Below, piece after piece: positions 15,055-23,082 of a DNA stretch of 23,082 nucleotides. The DNA lies in the NCBI GenBank assembly GCA_900543505.1, contig UQSB01000035.1:1-23082 (forward strand), in the 5' to 3' direction. The stretch's first letter is position 1, and the number at the start of each line of letters is the position of its first letter. The notes below the pieces were generated by a model that saw nothing but the letters and a program-made list of their open reading frames with translations, was not told the DNA's origin and did no database searches. Made by a program: the position numbers and the translations under genes. The stretch is from an uncultured Collinsella sp. GTDB taxonomy: Bacteria; Actinomycetota; Coriobacteriia; Coriobacteriales; Coriobacteriaceae.

Positions 15055-15831
15055 CTAGTAGCTCACCTGGCAGGGAATGCCGAGGGCTTGGACGCGCGCG
15101 GCAATGGCGTCGAGCACCTCGGGCGCCGCTTTAGCAAGGCCGGCGACCGGTGTCTCGCGCGCCACCGTGTAGATGGTCGCTTCTTGCGGGCGAATGCGCT
15201 CAAGCGCCGCGAGCCAGGGGGCAACGTACTCCTCGCCGGTGTTGTCGATGGGCTTGCCCTGATACTCGCCGGTCAAAAACATCGTCTGGATAATGACATG
15301 ACCGTTAAAGCTCTCGAACGTTTCGATCTGGTGCTCTACATCGTAGGGGCCAACGGGCTGGTCGAGCAGCTGGATAAATGCCGGGTCGACCGTATCGAGC
15401 TTAAGAATGTTGTCGTCGACCATCATGAGCGCATCGTGTACCTCGGGGCGGTCGGCGCGCGTGCCGTTGGAGAGCACGGCGATCTTGGAGTTCGGGGCAA
15501 GCTCGTCGCGCAGCGCGACGGCACCGGCGATGGCCTGCGGAAACTCTGGTGCGGCGGTGGGCTCACCGTTGCCGGCAAACGTGATCACATCGGGGAGCTC
15601 TCCCTCGGTTGCCATCTCGCGCAGCTTTGCCTCGAGTGCATCGAGCACCACGGCAGCCGTGTTATACGACTCGTGGCAGGGGCGCTCGGCGTTGAGGCCG
15701 TTTTCGCAGTAAATGCAGTCGAACGTGCAGATTTTGCCGCTGGCCGGCATCATGTTGACGCCGAGCGAGAGACCAAGGCGACGGCTGCGCACCGGTCCAA
15801 AGATGGGGCTGGCATTTAAAAACGTAGACAT
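15055..15831 (-). CDS. Radical SAM protein (COG0731, Tyw1-related)
   Basis: A 258-aa [4Fe-4S]/S-adenosylmethionine enzyme. The cluster motif is CTFDCIYC with Cys35, Cys39 and Cys42. FGPVRSRRLGLSLGVN just before it and ITFAGNGEPT after it are hallmarks of COG0731, the family containing the wyosine tRNA synthetase Tyw1. Bacterial short members lack the Tyw1 flavodoxin domain and their reaction is unknown, so a tRNA role should not be assumed. The start at 15831 is preferred over 15837 because GAGGAG (15841-15846) is nine bases from the former and only three from the latter. It is first in a possible two-gene unit with map and divergent from the alpha/beta hydrolase gene. Confidence 0.88.
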   Translation of the reverse strand: MSTFLNASPIFGPVRSRRLGLSLGVNMMPASGKICTFDCIYCENGLNAERPCHESYNTAAVVLDALEAKLREMATEGELPDVITFAGNGEPTAAPEFPQAIAGAVALRDELAPNSKIAVLSNGTRADRPEVHDALMMVDDNILKLDTVDPAFIQLLDQPVGPYDVEHQIETFESFNGHVIIQTMFLTGEYQGKPIDNTGEEYVAPWLAALERIRPQEATIYTVARETPVAGLAKAAPEVLDAIAARVQALGIPCQVSY

Positions 15832-15994
15832 AAGCATATGCTCCTCGGGATAGTTGTGCTTAAGCATAGCATCGGCGCCAAAGTCTGGTTTGGGCTTGTG
15901 CTGTTCAGGTTTCGTTTTTTCATTCTGCCCTCGTTGCCCGCGTCATGAGAGGTTCGGGTCGGGTAAAGTTCATGTGTTAACAAGGTGCAAGACG

Positions 15995-16804
15995 ATGGGG
16001 CACAACATGGATTTTACGGTTGAGAATGCGGGCACCACGATCGCCTGTCGCGAGTATGCCGGCCCGGTTGTATCGTCCGATACGCCCGCCTTGGTGTGCG
16101 TGCACGGCGCCTGCGTCGACGGCGTCTTCTTTGACGCCATCGCCCGCGAGCTCGCCTGTGACTACCGCGTCATTGCCTACGACCGCCGCGGTTGCGGCGA
16201 GAGCAGCGACGCCGCGGACGGGCGCTACGACCTCGCCGCCCAGGCCGCCGACCTGCAGGCCGTTATCGAGCATATTGGCGCTCCGGCAAACGTGCTCGCG
16301 CACAGTGCCGGTACGCTGGTGACCCTGGAGCTTCTCCGTACAAACCCGACCATTGTCTCGAGTGCGATTCTGCATGAACCCGCCGTGACAAGCGAAGGCG
16401 CCGGCCTGGGTGCGGCCCCGGTTTTACTCGAGATGATTGCTGCGGGAAAGGTCTCGAGGGCGTTAAGGGCCTTCCTGGGCGCCATTGGCGATTCGGACCC
16501 TCAAGCCCCCAAGTTAACCGAGGCGGAAGCCAAGCATGCCCTGCGCAACGGCCGCAGTTTCATGGCAAACGAATACGAGACCACTATGACCTGCGTTCCC
16601 GATTGGGATGGCGCCCGCGCATCGAAAACGGTGGCCGCCGTGTTCCTGGGCGAGCTCTCGATTGGCACGCCCCGCGAGGCGGGCACGAGGACGGCGGCTG
16701 AGTTTTTGGATTGTCCGCTCGTAACGGTTCCCGGCGCGCACAACGGGCTGCGCGATCGCCCGACAGCGGCCGCCCAGGCTGTCCGCGGCATCTTGGGGCT
16801 CTAG
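15995..16804 (+). CDS. Alpha/beta hydrolase
   Basis: A soluble 269-aa hydrolase of the alpha/beta fold with a lid region. The oxyanion segment VCVHGACVDG lies near 34-43, YDRRGCGES near 62-70 matches the family's strand-turn, nucleophile Ser104 is in AHSAG, and the catalytic His249 is in PGAHNG. The substrate (ester, lactone or other) cannot be read from the sequence. The start is either 15995 (AAGGTG seven bases upstream) or 16007 (GGGG six bases upstream); the longer frame from 15854 overlaps the divergent gene and is unlikely. It is followed by a weak hairpin (ACGGG/CCCGT near 16818-16832) and a 209-bp gap with no recognised gene or riboswitch. Confidence 0.88.
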   Translation: MGHNMDFTVENAGTTIACREYAGPVVSSDTPALVCVHGACVDGVFFDAIARELACDYRVIAYDRRGCGESSDAADGRYDLAAQAADLQAVIEHIGAPANVLAHSAGTLVTLELLRTNPTIVSSAILHEPAVTSEGAGLGAAPVLLEMIAAGKVSRALRAFLGAIGDSDPQAPKLTEAEAKHALRNGRSFMANEYETTMTCVPDWDGARASKTVAAVFLGELSIGTPREAGTRTAAEFLDCPLVTVPGAHNGLRDRPTAAAQAVRGILGL

Positions 16805-17013
16805 CGGCCGAATCATCAAACGGGCTTTTCCCGTAAACATTTCGACCGTGTTAACAGATGCGCCCAGAACCTTACGGCTGCGGCTTCAGCCCTACCGTCT
16901 GCCAACTCATGAAAAAGAAACGGTATTCACGTGCGTACCTGCATCGACAAGGTGCTACCCTTGTAACATTTGGCACCCACTGCTACCAAGCAAAACTACT
17001 GAAAGGCCCCCCT

Positions 17014-18897
17014 ATGCTCAATAATCACGAGGCCAATCTAACCGACGAGGAGGCTGCCGCCGAGGTCGCTCGTGTCGCGAAGACCTACCCCGTGGTGCGT
17101 TTGCTGTCTTTCGATCAGATTAAGGGCGATCCTAACTGCCTGCTCGCCGGCGAACGGTGTCCCTGTCTGCGCCAGTCAAGTCTTGAAGCCTTGGCGGCGG
17201 GTTCCGATGAGGTGTCGGAACGGCTGCTCAACGATGGCGTTGAGTACCGCGCTCGCCTGCGCTCTTTGATGGTTGAGGGCGAGCCTCACGTTCTGCTGAT
17301 GGTGCGTCCGATTGATGAACAAGAGGCCGCAGAAGAGGACCTTGTCTACACCGACGTGCTGACGAGCGTGCGCAATCGCCGATATTACGAGGAAAAGCTT
17401 CGTAGCGCCCGTATGCAGGCCGGCGTGGCCGTGATCGACCTTGATGATTTTAGGGCCTTCAACGATACGTATGGCCGCCATGCCGGCGACCTTGCGCTTG
17501 GTGCCGTGGCGACGGCCATACGCAGCGGTGTTCGTTCGACTGACGAGCTTGTGCGTTTTGGCTGCGATAAGTTTGTGGCCGTCATGCCCAATATTCCCTC
17601 TGATGACTTTGCCCGTCGTCTGCGTCAAGTATCCGATGCCGTTCATTCCACGATTATTCCGGGGCATGAGCGCGTTAGCTTGACGGCATGCGTTGGTGGC
17701 GTTCGCATTAATGGCGAAACGGTCGATGAGGGCGTTAGCCAGGCTGTCCAATTATTGAGCCGCGCTAAGGCAAAAGCCGGTACAGTCGTGACCGATGCCG
17801 AATCCATCGAGGCCTTCCAAAGCGAAAAGCCTACGGTGCTTATTGTCGATGACTCCGAGATGAACCGAGCCATTCTCAACGAGATGCTCAAGGACGAGTA
17901 TTGCATCCTCGAGGCCGATAACGGTCGCGCGGCGCTCGACATGGTCGACCGCTATGGCGATGAGTTGTCGCTCGTGCTGCTGGACATTGTCATGCCGGGC
18001 ATGAACGGCTTTGAGGTGCTGGGCGATCTGTCGCGTCGATCGAATATTGACAATTTGCCCGTCATCATGATCTCGAGCGAAGATTCCGACGAAGTGGTGC
18101 TGCGCGCGTATGAGCTGGGTGCCTCGGACTATGTCAACCGCCCGTTTGACTCCCGTGTCGTGCGCCGCCGTGTAAGCAACACCATCCGCCTGTACGCCAA
18201 ACAGCGTCGTCTAACGAGCCTGCTGTCCCAACAGTACAACGAGCGCGTCAAGAACAGCCGCATGCTCATTGACATCATGGCCGGCGTCATGGAGCTCCGC
18301 AATGGCGAGAGCGGCAGGCACGTTACGAACATCGAGAAGCTGACCGAGCTGCTGCTTGGCTGCCTGGTCCACCGTAGCGACAACATCTCCCTCGACAACG
18401 AGGAGCGCTCCACGATTGCCCTGGCTTCGGCGCTGCACGATATCGGCAAGATGTCGATTGACGATGCGATTCTCAACAAGCCCGGGCGCCTCACGTCCGA
18501 GGAATTCGAGATTATGAAGACGCATACCACGATCGGTGCCGACATGCTGCTCGAACTGGGCCGCCATCACGCCGGCAATGCGCTTATGGAATATGCGTAC
18601 CAGATTGCGCGTTGGCACCACGAGCGCTGGGACGGCAAGGGTTATCCCGACGGCCTTAAGGGCGACGATATCCCCATCGCCGCGCAGGTAGTTTCGGTGG
18701 CCGACGTGTACGATGCGCTGACGAGCGTCCGCGTGTACAAGGATGCCATCCCGCACGAGGAGGCGATTCAGATGATCCTGGACGGTAAGTGCTGTGCCTT
18801 TAACCCGCTGCTGCTCGACTGCCTGCTCGAGGCGCAAGACCGTATTGCCGAAACATTGGCGCGTCCTGCCGAGGTCGTTGCGCTTCCTACGATTTAG
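17014..18897 (+). CDS. Multi-domain signalling protein: degenerate GGDEF, receiver, HD-GYP
   Basis: A 627-aa cytoplasmic protein. Residues ~25-105 form a small N-terminal domain (PAS-like?) with clustered Cys42, Cys49 and Cys51. Residues ~112-262 are a GGDEF domain (YTDVLTSVRNRRYY, IDLDDFRAFND) whose signature is GCDKF (183-187), so cyclase activity is probably lost. Residues ~273-395 are a receiver domain with Asp279, Asp280 and phospho-acceptor Asp324; the usual Lys near the end is Arg376 (NRPF). Residues ~415-615 are an HD-GYP domain with intact motifs: RHV (435-437), LHDIGK (474-479) and HHERWDGKGYPDG (535-547). The prediction is a phosphorylation-controlled c-di-GMP phosphodiesterase. 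ATG 17014 has GAAAGG seven bases upstream. The gene next to it encodes an Hpt protein, probably its phosphate donor or sink. Confidence 0.92.
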   Translation: MLNNHEANLTDEEAAAEVARVAKTYPVVRLLSFDQIKGDPNCLLAGERCPCLRQSSLEALAAGSDEVSERLLNDGVEYRARLRSLMVEGEPHVLLMVRPIDEQEAAEEDLVYTDVLTSVRNRRYYEEKLRSARMQAGVAVIDLDDFRAFNDTYGRHAGDLALGAVATAIRSGVRSTDELVRFGCDKFVAVMPNIPSDDFARRLRQVSDAVHSTIIPGHERVSLTACVGGVRINGETVDEGVSQAVQLLSRAKAKAGTVVTDAESIEAFQSEKPTVLIVDDSEMNRAILNEMLKDEYCILEADNGRAALDMVDRYGDELSLVLLDIVMPGMNGFEVLGDLSRRSNIDNLPVIMISSEDSDEVVLRAYELGASDYVNRPFDSRVVRRRVSNTIRLYAKQRRLTSLLSQQYNERVKNSRMLIDIMAGVMELRNGESGRHVTNIEKLTELLLGCLVHRSDNISLDNEERSTIALASALHDIGKMSIDDAILNKPGRLTSEEFEIMKTHTTIGADMLLELGRHHAGNALMEYAYQIARWHHERWDGKGYPDGLKGDDIPIAAQVVSVADVYDALTSVRVYKDAIPHEEAIQMILDGKCCAFNPLLLDCLLEAQDRIAETLARPAEVVALPTI

Positions 18898-18920
18898 TTT
18901 GACCAAAGGAGTTTAAATCC

Positions 18921-19277
18921 ATGATTTCCATGCGTGAAGCGTATGAGAAGATCGGCGCCAATTATGATGACGCTTGCACTCGGCTGATGGGCGAGGAGAT
19001 GCTTGCCCGTTTTGCCCTCAAGTTTTTGGATGACGAGAGCATGGACAAGCTGGAGGCTGCCATGGCGGCAGGAGACGCCAAGGAAGCGTTTATGGCGGCG
19101 CACACGCTCAAGGGCGTGAGCCAGAACCTGGGATTCGATAATCTGTACGAGCCGGCGGTCGTGGTGACCGAAGCGCTGCGCGGTGCCGATACTGTTGACG
19201 GCGCTCGTGAGGGAATGCATGCGCTGCAGCAGCAATATGCGGCCACAATGTCGGCCTTACGCGAGGCGGCTGAATAA
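18921..19277 (+). CDS. Single-domain Hpt phosphotransfer protein
   Basis: A 118-aa all-helical histidine phosphotransfer protein. The phospho-histidine is His61 in MAAHTLKGVSQNLGF, the classic Hpt motif with its following Lys and Gly. Hpt proteins shuttle phosphate between receiver domains and a hybrid kinase. It begins 23 bases after the receiver/HD-GYP gene and has its own AAAGGAG (18905-18911), so the two are almost certainly cotranscribed and partner proteins. No histidine kinase is encoded nearby, so the kinase must lie elsewhere. A second ATG at 18930 would shorten the protein by three residues. Confidence 0.92.
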   Translation: MISMREAYEKIGANYDDACTRLMGEEMLARFALKFLDDESMDKLEAAMAAGDAKEAFMAAHTLKGVSQNLGFDNLYEPAVVVTEALRGADTVDGAREGMHALQQQYAATMSALREAAE

Positions 19278-19299
19278 GAGCTTCCGAGCTTTGGTGTGT

Positions 19300-19357
19300 G
19301 CCGGCCACGTACAGGCAAAAGGGCGCCCCGTCGGACCATGTGGCCGGCGGGGCGCCC
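19300..19357 (-). terminator. GC-rich terminator with interleaved stems
   Basis: Stem B pairs GGGCGCCCCG (19321-19330) with CGGGGCGCCC (19348-19357); on the minus strand it is followed by TTTTG, so it terminates the amidotransferase gene. Stem A pairs GCCGGCCAC (19300-19308) with GTGGCCGGC (19340-19348) and interleaves with stem B, so both cannot form as simple hairpins at once. It also lies beyond the Hpt gene and may serve both strands. Confidence 0.7.
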
Positions 19358-19380
19358 TCATCTGTTGTGCCGTCCGTGAA

Positions 19381-20190
19381 CTAACGGGCCTGCTTTACCT
19401 TGGCCGCCGCCTCGACAAACGACTTCCACAGGTTAAAGTCGGTCTCGAGCGTCTTCCACGTGTACTCAGGGTGCCATTGCACGCCCAGGCAGAACGGCTG
19501 GCCTTCGACTTCGATGCACTCGGGCACGCCGTCGGTTGCCTTGGCGACCAAGCGCGTGCTTTTACCCAGACGATCGACGCAGCAGTGGTGTGCGGAGTTG
19601 GTCTGGATCAGCCTGTGCCCGCCAACCGCGCGCTCCAGCAGCGAGCCCGGCACGACCTCGACAGGATGCACAGGGTCGTTGAGCACGTGGGTATGGCGCC
19701 ACTGCGTGCGGCCCTCGCGCGCGCCCAGGCTCGGCACGTCCATGCACAGGGTGCCGCCGGTGGCGACGTTGAGCAGCTGCGTGCCGCGGCAGGTGGTAAA
19801 GAGCGGCTTTTTGGCGCGGAGTACCTCGTCGACCAGCTTAAACTCAAAACTATCGCGGATTTCGCAGCAGAGGGTGGGGTCGTAGGGTCGATCATCGCCC
19901 CAACGTTTGGGATTGACATCGGGGCCGCCGGGAATGGCGATGCCGTCGGCGATGTCGACGTAATGACGGATGACCTCAATGTCCTCGGTGATGGACATCT
20001 GCAGCGGCAGGCCGCCGGCAGCAAGAATGGCATCGACAAAGACACTTGCGATTTCCTCGTTGGGGGAGAGTGTCTCGCTTAAAAACGGCTTTGCCTCTTC
20101 CCAGCGCGGCGCCACCAGGATGAGCGGACGGTCGGCGGGGTCGACGTTGACGTGCGGGGTGTATGACGATGAAGTGCGAGTTCCGATCAT
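19381..20190 (-). CDS. Class I glutamine amidotransferase, gamma-glutamyl-GABA hydrolase-like (C26)
   Basis: A 269-aa soluble hydrolase of the peptidase C26/PuuD family, which cleaves gamma-glutamyl amides such as gamma-glutamyl-GABA. The nucleophile is Cys134 in FTTCRGTQLLNV, and the catalytic pair His240/Glu242 is in GVQWHPEYTW. The IPGGPDVNP loop and NSAHH motif are typical of the family. The usual residue after CRG is His, Leu or Met rather than Thr136, so substrate may differ. The start at 20190 is chosen because homology begins just after it; the ribosome binding site is weak (GAAAG, eight bases upstream). It follows the ABC ATPase frame by 52 bases on the same strand, suggesting an operon for uptake and breakdown of an amino acid or glutamyl compound. 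Confidence 0.9.
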   Translation of the reverse strand: MIGTRTSSSYTPHVNVDPADRPLILVAPRWEEAKPFLSETLSPNEEIASVFVDAILAAGGLPLQMSITEDIEVIRHYVDIADGIAIPGGPDVNPKRWGDDRPYDPTLCCEIRDSFEFKLVDEVLRAKKPLFTTCRGTQLLNVATGGTLCMDVPSLGAREGRTQWRHTHVLNDPVHPVEVVPGSLLERAVGGHRLIQTNSAHHCCVDRLGKSTRLVAKATDGVPECIEVEGQPFCLGVQWHPEYTWKTLETDFNLWKSFVEAAAKVKQAR

Positions 20191-20242
20191 AGGTGTTGCT
20201 TTCGAGTTTGGATGGTCATGGCGAGCGGATATGGCAATTGGG

Positions 20243-22858
<2,616 letters not shown>

Positions 22859-23029
22859 GCTCTTTCAGTCTGGGTTGTAAGATGCTTTCCGCAGACTACC
22901 GCAAGCAGGAGGAAAAGTGACGCTCGTCAGCCTCAAGAATGCCGGTGGGATGGGTTAATTACAAACAGTTACATTCTTGCCTTCGCTTTTCTGAAAAGTA
23001 TGGTATAGTTCTGCTTCTTCACTTCTAGT
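22859..23029. other. Gap between the uvrA part and the tRNA gene
   Basis: A 171-bp gap with divergent starts. The only coding hint is AGGAGG followed after four bases by GTG at 22918 and a 13-codon frame ending at TAA 22957-22959, perhaps a leader peptide or the remnant of a gene start. The part from 22960 is AT-rich and holds the tRNA promoter. Confidence 0.35.
22982..23009 (+). promoter_or_regulatory. Candidate tRNA-Ala promoter
   Basis: TATAGT (23004-23009) preceded by TGG makes an extended -10. TTCGCT (22982-22987) is a poor -35 at 16 bp. The tRNA would start about 20 bases downstream, as expected for a short tRNA leader. Confidence 0.5.

Positions 23030-23082
<53 letters not shown>

Noticed and set aside
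16805..17013. c-di-GMP riboswitch upstream of the HD-GYP gene
   Set aside because: The 209-bp gap does not show the conserved GEMM features; only a weak 5-bp hairpin near 16818-16832 is seen.

Overview
The window is GC-rich, gene-dense bacterial DNA. From about 1 to 20870 it reads as one actinobacterial gut genome, most likely Coriobacteriia and probably Collinsella. This is an inference from protein style, from a Gram-positive-type SOS box and from dispersed hairpin repeats that I associate with that group; no search was run. The last 2.2 kb (about 20873-23082) looks different: a UvrA-type gene with other codon habits and a tRNA-Ala(GGC) that looks proteobacterial to me.

Layout. 1-900: DNA-alkylation repair methyltransferase (+), then a 62-bp tandem hairpin repeat. 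907-2966 (-): a CLC-family antiporter with fluoride-type selectivity residues, preceded in transcription order by a leader with a terminator-like hairpin, and a GyrI-like protein preceded by a perfect CGAAC-N4-GTTCG SOS box. 3239-6711 (+): a two-gene MacB/LolD-like ABC exporter (ATPase plus large FtsX-type permease). 6828-8517 (-): a small unknown protein and an Xre regulator with two membrane segments and an 18-residue repeat; the gaps hold inverted-repeat elements. 8910-11215 (-): 6-phosphofructokinase and a membrane-anchored Ntn/C45-type amide hydrolase. 11377-12762 (+): M18 aminopeptidase. 13016-15831 (-): D-2-hydroxyacid dehydrogenase, SEC-C methionine aminopeptidase and a COG0731-type radical SAM protein. 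15995-19277 (+): alpha/beta hydrolase, then a REC/GGDEF-like/HD-GYP c-di-GMP protein followed 23 nt later by a single-domain Hpt protein. 19381-22858 (-): class I glutamine amidotransferase (C26) and an 871-aa open frame that is UvrA up to its second Walker A and a GlnQ-type amino-acid transporter ATPase from there on. 23030-end: start of tRNA-Ala.

How the genes work together: most are housekeeping or stand-alone. Three units look functional together: the ABC exporter pair, the c-di-GMP protein with its Hpt partner, and the amino-acid transporter ATPase (now the tail of the fusion) with the C26 amidotransferase.

The most striking feature is the in-frame UvrA::GlnQ join exactly at a Walker A motif. 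It may be a real recombinant gene, but the change of apparent taxonomic origin at the same point makes an assembly chimera the explanation to exclude first. Other notable points are a 40-bp hairpin family (four copies, two abutting stop codons), a 185-bp nested palindrome running into the pfkA stop codon, and several MITE-like inverted repeats.
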